A stretch of 19,460 nt of DNA from CAZTYW01 sp964617695. GTDB lineage: Bacteria > Chloroflexota > Dehalococcoidia > UBA2247 > RBG-13-53-26. The DNA lies in NCBI GenBank assembly GCA_964617695.1, contig CAZTYW010000036.1, positions 1-19,460 of the forward strand. The letters are read 5' to 3'. Of this stretch, positions 1-7,592 are shown in pieces (the stretch's first letter is position 1; each line of letters opens with the position of its first letter). A program made the position numbers and the translations under genes. Under the pieces are notes generated by a model. It had not been told where the DNA came from and did not search any database. It was given only the letters and a program-made list of their open reading frames with translations.

Positions 1-1437
1 GAAAGAATGCACCAGGTCCGCTGCCTCAAGAAGTTCGCCAAGGAGCGCACCGTGGAGATGACCCTGGACTACATGACCAACCTGGTGAAGGCTGGCGTGG
101 ACATGTTTGACGTAGACCTTGGCTGCTACGACAACTGGTGGCTGCCGCACCCACCCACCGCGATGCCGCCCGGGTGCTTTCTGCCCCTGGCCAGGGTGGT
201 CAGGGAATACTTCACCAGTCAGGGGATCAAGTCAAATGCCGGGTTGCCGGTGCCGGTTGCAGCCGTGGGTAAGCTGGGTTACCCCGACCTGGCGGAGGGG
301 GCACTGAGAGACGGGCAATGCGACATGATCATGCTGGCACGCCCTCTCCTGGCCGATCCCGAGTGGCCCAACAAGGCCTATGCCGGCCGTGTCGAAGACA
401 TCTGCCCGTGCATCGGCGACCAGGAGGCCTGCCTCAATGAGTTCATAGAGGGCGGGCACGTCCAGTGCGCGGTGAACCCGCGCGCCGGGTTTGAGGACGT
501 GCTGCCCGCCGAGCCTGCGCCAGCCCTCAGGGCCAGGAAGATCGCCGTCGTCGGTGCCGGACCGGCAGGGATAACCTGCGCCTGCACTGCGGCGCAGCGC
601 GGGCACCAGGTCACCCTGTTTGAGAAGCTGGACCGGGCAGGCGGCCAGTTGGTCCCCGGTAGTGCACCCAGAAGCAAGTACGACGTGGCCAACTACCTGC
701 AGTACCTGGACAACCTGCTGGCTCAATCAGCCCGGGGCTACGGCCTCACTTTGCGCTTCGGCACGCAGGCTACACCGGAAACGCTCAAAGGGGATGGCTT
801 CGAGGCCGTCATCATCTGCGCCGGGGCCAGACTGGAGACGCCTGCCGTGGATGGCATCGAGCTGCCGCACGTGGTGCCGGTCATTGACCTGCTCCGCAAT
901 ACTTCACTGGCCGAGAAAGCACAGAAGGTGGTGGTCATCGGGGGCGGCCCGGTGGGCTGCGAAACGGCCTATATGCTGGCCTACGAGATGGCCAAGCAGG
1001 TCACTGTAGTAGAGGTGCTGCCGTACTTCATGAAAGGTGTGTGCACTGCCACCCGAGGCCACCTGATTCACTATCTGGAAAAGGCGGGAGTGAGCCTGCT
1101 GAACTGCACCAGGCTCAAGAGCATCGGCGCTCACTCGGTCACGCTGGTCAAAAACGCCTCCCGCACGGTGCCCGACCCCTACAACACCTGGTCACCCATT
1201 CTACCCGAGAACGTAAAGAACCCTCTGGCGAAGAAGATCAAGGTAGACGAGCGGGAGATAGAGGTCGAGGCAGACCTGGTGGTCCTGGCCCACGGCCTGA
1301 CGCCAGATGACAGCCTGTACGAGGCGTGCGTCAGGGAGCGCGTTGCAGCGGACGTCCGCAACATCGGCGACTCCTTTAGCGTGGGGCGCGTCTTTGAGGC
1401 CACCAAAGCCGGCTACGCCGTGGGCAGGGCGGTCTAG
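1..1437 (+). CDS. Fe-S/FAD NADH:flavin oxidoreductase (2,4-dienoyl-CoA reductase-like), 5'-truncated
   Basis: C-terminal two thirds of an Old Yellow Enzyme-type fusion that passes NAD(P)H electrons through FAD and an Fe-S cluster to FMN, to reduce an activated C=C bond. The frame is open from base 1, so the true start and most of the FMN barrel lie outside the window. Numbering from the first Met (base 7): end of the TIM barrel to about residue 125 (ARPLLADPEWPNKA), cluster region 131-156, FAD Rossmann motif GAGPAG at 183-188, and a second dinucleotide motif VVVIGGGPVG at about 307-316. The cluster is odd: the family pattern C-x2-C-x3-C-x11-C reads CPCIGDQEAC...C here. The second Cys is Asp138, and an extra Cys133 lies two residues before the first ligand, Cys135. 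No partner gene follows closely. Substrate unknown. The family call is secure; the 2,4-dienoyl-CoA substrate is not. Confidence 0.9.
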   Translation, partial: ERMHQVRCLKKFAKERTVEMTLDYMTNLVKAGVDMFDVDLGCYDNWWLPHPPTAMPPGCFLPLARVVREYFTSQGIKSNAGLPVPVAAVGKLGYPDLAEGALRDGQCDMIMLARPLLADPEWPNKAYAGRVEDICPCIGDQEACLNEFIEGGHVQCAVNPRAGFEDVLPAEPAPALRARKIAVVGAGPAGITCACTAAQRGHQVTLFEKLDRAGGQLVPGSAPRSKYDVANYLQYLDNLLAQSARGYGLTLRFGTQATPETLKGDGFEAVIICAGARLETPAVDGIELPHVVPVIDLLRNTSLAEKAQKVVVIGGGPVGCETAYMLAYEMAKQVTVVEVLPYFMKGVCTATRGHLIHYLEKAGVSLLNCTRLKSIGAHSVTLVKNASRTVPDPYNTWSPILPENVKNPLAKKIKVDEREIEVEADLVVLAHGLTPDDSLYEACVRERVAADVRNIGDSFSVGRVFEATKAGYAVGRAV

Positions 1438-1458
1438 ACGAGCGCAGAATGCGGGCAT

Positions 1459-1484
1459 GGGGCACATTCAAGGCCCCCTTTCCT
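1459..1484 (+). terminator. weak hairpin after the ene-reductase gene
   Basis: GGGGC (1459-1463) pairs with GCCCC (1473-1477) across a 9-nt loop and is followed by CTTTCCT. It lies 22 bp after the stop of the first gene and before the next promoter. The T-tract is poor, so this is only a possible terminator. Confidence 0.3.
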
Positions 1485-1535
1485 GATGCGCCAGCCCCGC
1501 GCCAAGCGAAGACTGCATCCGGTTCGGTCATCTTA

Positions 1536-1544
1536 TGCTATAAT
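1536..1544 (+). promoter_or_regulatory. extended -10 promoter TGCTATAAT
   Basis: A perfect TATAAT at 1539-1544 is preceded by TGC (1536-1538), the extended -10 signature. No good -35 box lies 16-18 bp upstream, which an extended -10 can tolerate. The start codon of the fibronectin-III-like gene is 70 bp downstream, so this likely drives that gene and the overlapping exporter gene. Confidence 0.5.
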
Positions 1545-1613
1545 GTCGCAGAGGAGTGACACAGCCCGGGTACCGGATGGGCCGTATCACTCGCAGCCCT
1601 TCAAGGAACCGCG

Positions 1614-2132
1614 ATGGCACAGGAGTACAAGACAGTCAGAGCCTTTGCTGCCGGTGAATCTGGCCACCGGTCGGATACGAGATTGCCAACGAAGCGGGGG
1701 CTTGGAATCCTCGCCATTTTGTCGTTATGGGCTGTGTTCCTCGCCGGTGCAGTCTGTACAGCCAATAACACACCTCCCACCATTGCAGATGTCTCAGCCG
1801 CAGACATAACCGAGACGGGTGCGACTATTGTCTGGACAACAGATGAGCCCGCCACGAGTGCCGTCTCTACCACCACAGGTTCCCCTGATCGTCCCATAAT
1901 CGTTGGCTGTCGCGAAGAATCGGAGCTGGTCAGAAGCCACAGGGTCACTCTGAGAGACCTCGGGCCAGGTTCGACATATCGCTACTGGGTGAAGTCCAGG
2001 GATGCACACGGGAATGAGAGTGTATCAGAGGAGTATGCTTTGACCACGCTCGGTACTCCCACCGCGGCCGGACGGCTGATCAAGGTGACGCAGCTCAGAG
2101 GGACGTCGGGCAACTTCCCCGATGCCTACTGA
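1614..2132 (+). CDS. membrane-anchored fibronectin type III-like domain protein
   Basis: A 172-residue protein with a polar N-terminus, one hydrophobic segment (about 29-48, ending LAGAVC) and a single fibronectin-III/purple-acid-phosphatase-N-like domain at about 54-146. The domain shows the typical ATIVWTTDEPATSAV strand pair and the LGPGSTYRYWVKSRDAHGNE strand. It is probably exported and anchored by the hydrophobic segment; LAGAVC is not a good lipobox because Val precedes the Cys. The ATG has AAGGA about 7 nt upstream. A TTG at codon 24 would give a more classical short signal sequence but has a weaker ribosome site. No catalytic domain is present, so it probably binds a partner or ligand. 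Its last 11 bases overlap the exporter gene, which suggests translational coupling. Function unknown. Confidence 0.72.
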   Translation: MAQEYKTVRAFAAGESGHRSDTRLPTKRGLGILAILSLWAVFLAGAVCTANNTPPTIADVSAADITETGATIVWTTDEPATSAVSTTTGSPDRPIIVGCREESELVRSHRVTLRDLGPGSTYRYWVKSRDAHGNESVSEEYALTTLGTPTAAGRLIKVTQLRGTSGNFPDAY

Positions 2133-3579
2133 GCGAATCACCTCGGATATGACCGATTCGAGCACTGCATCAACTACGGAGCGGTATGAATCGAAGTGGT
2201 TGGTCCTGTTCGCCGTTATGCTGGGCGGGATCATGGGCCCGCTCGATGCCAGCATAGTCAACACTGTCCTCCCCACCATCACGGACTTCTTCAATACCGA
2301 GATATCCGTAGCCCAGTGGGTGCCAACGGTATACCTGCTGACCATCAGTTGCCTCATCCTGCCGTACGGCCGCCTGGGAGACATGGTCGGCTACAAGCGG
2401 GTCTTCATCTCCGGTCTGGCTGCCTTCGTGGTGGCCTCCATTCTGTGTGCCCTGTCTCAGAGCATCTGGATGCTGATCGCATTCAGGGGCCTGCAAGGGC
2501 TGGCGGCCGGAATGATGATGGCCGTCAGCTTTGCCATCGTGACGGCTGCCTTCCCACCCAGCGAGCGGGGCAAAGCCCTGGGCATCAACGCCATCAGCAT
2601 AGCCGTGGGCCTGGCGGCCGGTCCGACGCTGGGCGGCGCAATCGCCGAGCACGCCAGCTGGCGTTTTATCTTTCTCATCAACGTCCCCGTCGGACTGTCG
2701 GCCCTGCTACTGGCTATCCGCGTCATTCCTGCTACCGGCCGGAAACCCGGGCAACGACTTGACCTGCCGGGGGCCCTGGCTGCATTTGTCTTCTTGCTTA
2801 GCCTCCTTCTCTATGCCAACAGGGGCGAGGCCTGGGGCTGGCTCTCGCCTGCAGCCGTCACCTTGCTGGTGGTGGCGTTGCTGTCCGGCGCATTCTTTTT
2901 CATTCTCGAGTCGAGGTCAGCACAGCCGATGCTCAACCTGGCGCTGTTCTCCAACCGAATATTCAGCTTCGCCAATCTGAGCGCTCTGGTGAGCTTCATG
3001 GCAGCATATGCCCTGGTTTTCCTGACGCCCTTCTTCCTCATGTTCGTCCTGCACTTCAACGTCGGCAAGGTGGGGTGGATAATGGCCAGTTCTCCAGCAG
3101 CCATGCTGGTAGTGGCTCCGCTGAGCGGTGCCCTGTCGGACCGCGTTGGCACCAGGGCTCTGGCCTTCTGCGGCATGGGCATCGCCGCCCTGAGCCTGTT
3201 CCTGATGAGCCGTCTGGAGACCTCCTCTTCCAGCCTGGATGTCGCCTGGCGTCTGGCGCTTTTCGGCGTGGGAAGTGGCATGTTCCAGAGCCCAAACAAC
3301 AGCACGGTAATGGGCAACGCGCCCAAGACCCACCTGGGCATTGCCTCAGGCATACTGGCCGCCATGCGCAATGTGGGCATGGTGCTGGGCATAGCCGTTG
3401 CTGGCGCCGTGCTCTACAATGTGGCACCCATAGCGTCCTCAGGACAGCCAGGTTCCTTCAGCCCGAGCGAAATCGAGGAGTTCCTGTCCGGCCTTCAATG
3501 GGCATACATAGTGGGGGCAATTCTGGCGGGGTTCTCAGCCCTAACTTCGCTCGCTGCAATTGGGCGAACGCGTGGTTAA
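2122..3579 (+). CDS. MFS transporter, DHA2 (EmrB/QacA-like) drug exporter family
   Basis: A 485-residue multi-pass inner-membrane protein, the usual length of 14-helix DHA2 proton antiporters. Helix 1 carries the DHA2 motif LDASIVNTVLPTI (41-53). The loop 2-3 motif A is GRLGDMVGYKR (83-93). FRGLQGLAAGMMMA (121-134) fits motif B, and the antiporter motif C region is GLAAGPTLGG (163-172), followed by WRFIFLINVP. It probably exports an amphiphilic or toxic compound using the proton gradient; the substrate cannot be read. The gene overlaps the preceding fibronectin-III-like gene by 11 bp and so shares its transcript. A second in-frame ATG at 2149 would remove the overlap; neither start has a clear Shine-Dalgarno sequence. 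No MFP/HlyD-type adaptor is adjacent, which fits a single-membrane cell or a stand-alone pump. Confidence 0.88.
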   Translation: MPTERITSDMTDSSTASTTERYESKWLVLFAVMLGGIMGPLDASIVNTVLPTITDFFNTEISVAQWVPTVYLLTISCLILPYGRLGDMVGYKRVFISGLAAFVVASILCALSQSIWMLIAFRGLQGLAAGMMMAVSFAIVTAAFPPSERGKALGINAISIAVGLAAGPTLGGAIAEHASWRFIFLINVPVGLSALLLAIRVIPATGRKPGQRLDLPGALAAFVFLLSLLLYANRGEAWGWLSPAAVTLLVVALLSGAFFFILESRSAQPMLNLALFSNRIFSFANLSALVSFMAAYALVFLTPFFLMFVLHFNVGKVGWIMASSPAAMLVVAPLSGALSDRVGTRALAFCGMGIAALSLFLMSRLETSSSSLDVAWRLALFGVGSGMFQSPNNSTVMGNAPKTHLGIASGILAAMRNVGMVLGIAVAGAVLYNVAPIASSGQPGSFSPSEIEEFLSGLQWAYIVGAILAGFSALTSLAAIGRTRG

Positions 3580-3642
3580 CTTCGGTCACCCGGCAGTCCT
3601 CGCACCGGTTATGCGACGCCAACAAGGCGAAGCAACCCCATA

Positions 3643-5499
3643 CTACTTGCCTCTCGCCATCCTGGACAAACGATGGCAATCCGGGCAGTTTCCGGGTGGA
3701 ATCCAACCAGGATCAACAGCAGGGTATATGCCCATCCGGTGCAGCAGACTGACCAGCGTGCAAGGAGGCAGGCCCACCACGTTCAGGTAGCACCCCTTCA
3801 TCCAGTCTACCGGACGGAACTCGGCATCCTGAATGGCGTAGGCGCCTGCCTTGTCCAGAGGGTCACCAGAGCCCACGTAGGCCTCTAGCTCCGGGTCGGT
3901 GTACCGCCGCATGTGCACCCGGCTCCTTCGATGGTCGGTCACCTCTTGTCCGGTGGCCGCATCCACCAAAGCCAGGCCGGTGATGACGCGATGCTCCCTG
4001 CCACACAGCCGACGCAGGAAATCACGAGCCTCTTGTTCAGAGCCGGGTTTTCCCAGGATTTCATCGCCGCAGGCGACGACTGTGTCGGCACCGATTACCG
4101 TGCCCTCCTGAAGGGTGGCTGCCACCACTCGCGCCTTGTGGAGGGCCCTCTCTCTGGCTGTGGCCGCAGGGTCTCCGGAGCCGAGCGATGGCTCATCAAG
4201 GTCCGATGGCACCACTTCGAAAACCAGCCCCATTTCCCTCATGATTCTCTGTCTGCGGGGTGACTCCGAGGCAAGAACAAGCCGCTGGCGCCGCTGGAAC
4301 GTCCGATGGGTCCGCGTATCAAGCGACAGCGTAGCTATGCACTCGATGTGATGAGTCTGAGGGAAGAGATCAATGGGCTGTACCTCTTCCAGTTTGTACG
4401 GCCCGCTCAGCAACACCTGAAGGTCACGGGCCAGCGCCCACGGGTCACAGGAGACGTAGACCAGGCGCTGCGGCGGGCGGCGAAGAACGGCGTGGAGTGC
4501 GGTCGGGTGGCACCCGGCCCTGGGCGGGTCAAGGACCATAGCGTCCGGCACCCGGCCAAGCTGGTCCAGCATTTCCTCAGTCCTGGCCCGGGCCAGCTCC
4601 ACGTTGGCCAGCCCCCTTATATTGACCTCAGCGTCTTGAACTGCGCTGGCCGAGTCTTCGATGGCGATCACTCTGTCTGCAAACGGGGCCAGGAGGACGG
4701 CGAAGGTCCCCACACCGGCGTAGGCGTCAACCACCAACTCTGTCCCGCTGAGAGACAACCGGTCACGCACCAGTTGGGCTACTCGCTCGGCCTGAAGCGT
4801 GTTGACCTGGAAAAAGGACGAGGCAGAGACGCGGAATACCCTCCCCAGAAGGGCCTCCTCGTGGCATTTCTGTCCCGACGCCAGAGGCACCCGTGTCTTG
4901 AGAGCTGGCTGGATTAGCCACTTGCCAGTATTGACTCCGTAGCGGATCGAGAGCTGGGTTGTCTCAGCACAACGGTCCTGAAGCAGAGACAGCGCCTGGT
5001 TGATCCACGGATGCATCAACAGGCACCGGTCAACGCGCACAAATCGCCGGCTGTCACGGTTCACGAACCCGAGGCTGCCCTGTGGCCCCACAGTAAAGCG
5101 GGCGTGGTTACGGTAGCCCAGGACATCAGGAGCCGGCACTACAGCCGCCACCGGGGGTCCGAGGACACCCCCACCCCGCTCCAGCGCCACCAAGACTGCC
5201 CGCCTCTTGAGCTCCAACTGGTGGTCATACCGGACGTGTTGCCACTGGCAGCCCGTGCACCAGCCAAAGTAGGGACAAGGCGGTTGCACGCGCTCGTCAG
5301 AAGGGACTATCACGTCACTGACACGCGCCGCAATGGAGTCCCGGTGCCGACGTATCACCTCAGCCTGCACCTCCTCGCCGGGTATACCTGCGAAGACACG
5401 CACACGCATGCCATCGTACTCGGCTGTGGCCTCCCCCTGAGACCCCATGCCGTCCGGCTTCAAAGCAAGGTGCACAAGCCCGTCAGTGCTTTGACTCAT
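3643..5499 (-). CDS. fusion: RumA/TrmA-type RNA uracil-C5 methyltransferase + Maf nucleotide pyrophosphatase
   Basis: A 618-residue two-enzyme polypeptide. Residues 1 to about 395 are an SAM-dependent 23S rRNA/tRNA m5U methyltransferase. It has a TRAM-like N-terminus, 4Fe-4S ligands Cys75, Cys81, Cys84 (CPYFGWCTGC) and Cys159, FFQVN (229-233), SAM loop DAYAGVGTF (258-266), DPPRAG (324-329), nucleophile Cys351 in YVSCDP and base Glu386 in HHIEC. Residues about 404-592 are a complete Maf domain, a house-cleaning nucleoside triphosphate pyrophosphatase. It has LASESPRR (409-416), ALHKA (452-456), GADTVV (470-475), LGKP (482-485) and DPLDKAGAYAIQ (546-557). The linker is only about 8-10 residues, with no stop or restart between domains. 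A short tail contains CPDC (605-608). All key residues of both enzymes are present. The gene starts 13 bp after the YkgJ-like gene on the same strand. Confidence 0.93.
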   Translation of the reverse strand: MSQSTDGLVHLALKPDGMGSQGEATAEYDGMRVRVFAGIPGEEVQAEVIRRHRDSIAARVSDVIVPSDERVQPPCPYFGWCTGCQWQHVRYDHQLELKRRAVLVALERGGGVLGPPVAAVVPAPDVLGYRNHARFTVGPQGSLGFVNRDSRRFVRVDRCLLMHPWINQALSLLQDRCAETTQLSIRYGVNTGKWLIQPALKTRVPLASGQKCHEEALLGRVFRVSASSFFQVNTLQAERVAQLVRDRLSLSGTELVVDAYAGVGTFAVLLAPFADRVIAIEDSASAVQDAEVNIRGLANVELARARTEEMLDQLGRVPDAMVLDPPRAGCHPTALHAVLRRPPQRLVYVSCDPWALARDLQVLLSGPYKLEEVQPIDLFPQTHHIECIATLSLDTRTHRTFQRRQRLVLASESPRRQRIMREMGLVFEVVPSDLDEPSLGSGDPAATARERALHKARVVAATLQEGTVIGADTVVACGDEILGKPGSEQEARDFLRRLCGREHRVITGLALVDAATGQEVTDHRRSRVHMRRYTDPELEAYVGSGDPLDKAGAYAIQDAEFRPVDWMKGCYLNVVGLPPCTLVSLLHRMGIYPAVDPGWIPPGNCPDCHRLSRMARGK

Positions 5500-5512
5500 A
5501 GCAGAGTGCTCG

Positions 5513-5905
5513 TCAGTCCCTTTCTCTGCACTTTTGCACCAGAGCTACCAACGTGGCTGCGGCTGAGCCGCTATCTGTATCGCCCCTTTCAACAGCCTGA
5601 ACAGTCGCCCGTACCTCGTCCGCTATGCCAGGAAAGTCCAGCCAGCTTCTTTCTCCCACCCTCACCGGAGGCTCAAGGAAGACTGCCAAACCCCAGAGAT
5701 GCCTCAGAACCTGCGACAGGTTCTCCACAGGCCTGCTTAGCAGCTCCCTTTCCTCCAGGCTTAAGGATTCAGCTTCGAGGATGCGGCCGCAGAAATAGAC
5801 CCTGCACTTTGCTGGTCTGTAGCTGTAGATTGGGCAAGAATCGAACGCCGAGCATAGAAGCCGTGTGCAACCCGCCTGCAGCATTCTCCTCCACAGGTTT
5901 GGCAC
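5513..5905 (-). CDS. YkgJ-like Cys-rich metal-binding protein, apparently frameshifted
   Basis: The open frame from GTG 5905 gives 130 residues with CPIYSYRPAKCRVYFC, the C-terminal half of the YkgJ/UPF0153 zinc- or iron-chelating motif. The N-terminal half is missing from this frame but present in the adjacent one. From GTG 5907 the sequence reads VCQTCGGECCRR, a typical CxxCxxxCC. Adding one G in the GGG run near 5882 would join the halves as ECCRRGCTRLLCSAFDSC and restore a coherent protein. I infer a one-base deletion, either true decay or a sequence error. The C-terminal half is hydrophilic and helical without a recognised motif. The exact role of the family is not well defined. The gene sits between a small ORF upstream and the methyltransferase-Maf gene downstream, all on one strand. 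Confidence 0.6.
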   Translation of the reverse strand: MPNLWRRMLQAGCTRLLCSAFDSCPIYSYRPAKCRVYFCGRILEAESLSLEERELLSRPVENLSQVLRHLWGLAVFLEPPVRVGERSWLDFPGIADEVRATVQAVERGDTDSGSAAATLVALVQKCRERD

Positions 5906-5916
5906 ACTTTCCCAGC

Positions 5917-6105
5917 CTATTTGTGCAGCATCCTGGTGGCTTCAATGGCCTGTCGTCCAAGAAGAGCCTCAAATTCGTCATCTGTTGTGAATGTCTGCTT
6001 CTCTACCTTCAACACCGCGCGGCCCTTCCCTGGTGCGTCTATCCTTTCCTCAGGGTACCAGCGCTTTGGATCATCACAGTTTGCCGGCTTTGTGGCACAA
6101 GCCAT
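5917..6105 (-). CDS. small hypothetical protein (62 aa)
   Basis: A soluble, charged 62-residue ORF of unknown family, with a Cys-containing start (MACATKPANC) and an acidic then helical C-terminus (DDEFEALLGRQAIEATRMLH). Its TAG stop at 5919-5917 lies 9 nt before GTG 5907 of the Cys-rich CxxCxxxCC segment, and both are in the same frame. It could therefore be a separate coupled gene or the N-terminus of the YkgJ-like gene split by a nonsense codon. The ribosome site is weak. Strand and composition match its neighbours, so I keep it with moderate confidence. Confidence 0.4.
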   Translation of the reverse strand: MACATKPANCDDPKRWYPEERIDAPGKGRAVLKVEKQTFTTDDEFEALLGRQAIEATRMLHK

Positions 6106-6255
6106 CGCCAGGGCAGAACGCCTGGTCTCTCATCTGTCTGTGTGAACCTTCTTCGCGGGGGCAAGCAGTGGCCAGGCTACGCCCTTTGAGTGGACCAGGC
6201 GGGCAGTGTGATGTGGTCGGGGTAATCATACATATCGAGCCTGCAGACGCCAGCA

Positions 6256-7509
6256 CTAGTAATCCAGAGGCTTCAGGGTGAGAAGCTTCTTGGCAATTGC
6301 TCTGTACCTGGCGATAAACATCAGTTCATCCTCGACAAGTGGCTTCTGTGCTTCAACATTGGCGTACCTCACCAACTCCAGAACCTCCTCAGCCTCTGCC
6401 GCATTCTGGAAAGATAGTGCCATATCGCCCATTACCCGACCCATCACATGTCTGAAACCGGATATGCCACTGTATTGACCGGTGCATATTTCCCTTCCGG
6501 TTTCCACCAACTCCGGTTCGCCTCTACCCAGCTCGGCAAAATCATAGAGCTCATAATTGGACGAATCTTTCAAGACACCGTCAGCATGAATGCCGGAGGC
6601 ATGTGCGAAAGCGTTAGCGCCTACGCCTGGCTGATTTATGGGAATGGGGACTTTGAAGGCATAGCTGGCGAACTTGGCGGTCTCCCATGACTTCGACAAG
6701 TCAATCACATCCCCCAGCTGGTACTGTTCGGCGAAACCCTTTGATTTGGTTACAGCCAAAACGACCGCCACAAGGTCAGCGTTGCCGGCTCTTTCACCAA
6801 TGCCATTAATGGTCGTGTTGATATAGGCATCCTGGCCACCGTCTATAGCCCCCTTGGCCCCGGCCACAGAATTGGCCACCGCCATTCCCAAGTCACCGTG
6901 GCAATGAAGTTCAATCGGCATCCCCGTGTTTTCGGCCAGTAATCTTATCGTCTCATATATGCTGAAGGGGTTATCACAGCCAAGTGTATCGCAGTACCTT
7001 AGCCGGTCAGCCCCATGCTCTTTGGCAGCCAGACCGAATCTAATCAAGTAGTCCGGGTCTGTTCGTGAGGCATCCTCAGCGTTTACCCCTATGGACTGCG
7101 CCCCACGGCTCCTGGCGGCATCAATTGCCTCCACCATCATTGCCAGGATGTCTTGTCCGGTGCGCTTGCCCCCAAACTTGCCCCGAATCATCTGGCCTGA
7201 TGTAGAGGCAGACAGATTCAGGTGCCTGATGCCCGGGACCATCCTGAACGCGCTTTCCACATCCGGAACCATGGCTCTTATCCATCCCTCCAGCCGAATG
7301 GGTTGCAGCACCCCCATCTCAGCCAGCTCCAGGTTGGCCTGGAGATACAGCGACTCATGATGGCTGGTAGGAAAGCCAAACTCGGACTGAAAGACACCCA
7401 TCTCGTTCAGATAGATGTTTATCAGTGTTTTCTCCAGCTTGGACAGGCCAAGATTTGCTGTTTGCACGCCGTCTCGATTGGTTACATCGATGATATATAT
7501 TTTGGCCAT
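6256..7509 (-). CDS. Re-citrate / homocitrate synthase-type enzyme (isopropylmalate synthase superfamily)
   Basis: A 417-residue DRE-TIM metallolyase that condenses acetyl-CoA with a 2-oxoacid. The first metal/substrate loop reads DVTNRDGVQ (8-16) instead of the usual DTTLRDGEQ, keeping Asp8, Arg12, Asp13 and Gln16. The metal ligands are His202 and His204 in ELHCHGDLGMAVANS, followed by TTINGIGERAGNADL (232-246) and the GIHADGVLKD segment (306-315). It is close in size to NifV/homocitrate synthases and lacks the C-terminal leucine-feedback domain of LeuA, so leucine synthesis is unlikely. Dehalococcoides is known to use an enzyme of this superfamily as Re-citrate synthase. With isocitrate-dehydrogenase-like and aconitase-like genes upstream in the same operon, citrate synthesis is the most economical reading. 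Homocitrate or citramalate synthesis is not excluded. The ATG has a clear GAGGGAG ribosome site. Confidence 0.85.
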   Translation of the reverse strand: MAKIYIIDVTNRDGVQTANLGLSKLEKTLINIYLNEMGVFQSEFGFPTSHHESLYLQANLELAEMGVLQPIRLEGWIRAMVPDVESAFRMVPGIRHLNLSASTSGQMIRGKFGGKRTGQDILAMMVEAIDAARSRGAQSIGVNAEDASRTDPDYLIRFGLAAKEHGADRLRYCDTLGCDNPFSIYETIRLLAENTGMPIELHCHGDLGMAVANSVAGAKGAIDGGQDAYINTTINGIGERAGNADLVAVVLAVTKSKGFAEQYQLGDVIDLSKSWETAKFASYAFKVPIPINQPGVGANAFAHASGIHADGVLKDSSNYELYDFAELGRGEPELVETGREICTGQYSGISGFRHVMGRVMGDMALSFQNAAEAEEVLELVRYANVEAQKPLVEDELMFIARYRAIAKKLLTLKPLDY

Positions 7510-7592
7510 TGCTCCCTCGCTTTGTTCGTCTCTCTTTTCAGAATTACGTAAAGAAGGCCTTCACGACGGCTAAAACCGCGTCCGATGCGAGC

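Noticed and set aside
5917..5919. TAG as a pyrrolysine or readthrough codon joining the 62-aa ORF to the CxxCxxxCC segment
   Set aside because: TAG is the normal stop of several genes here (methyltransferase-Maf, synthase, large aconitase-like subunit, ene-reductase, radical SAM), and a GTG start with its own spacing follows immediately.
5011..6189. A 392-codon plus-strand frame
   Set aside because: It is antisense to the N-terminus of the methyltransferase-Maf gene and the Cys-rich gene, has no family-like motif and is rich in Pro, Arg, Leu and Ser, as expected of a GC-rich shadow frame.
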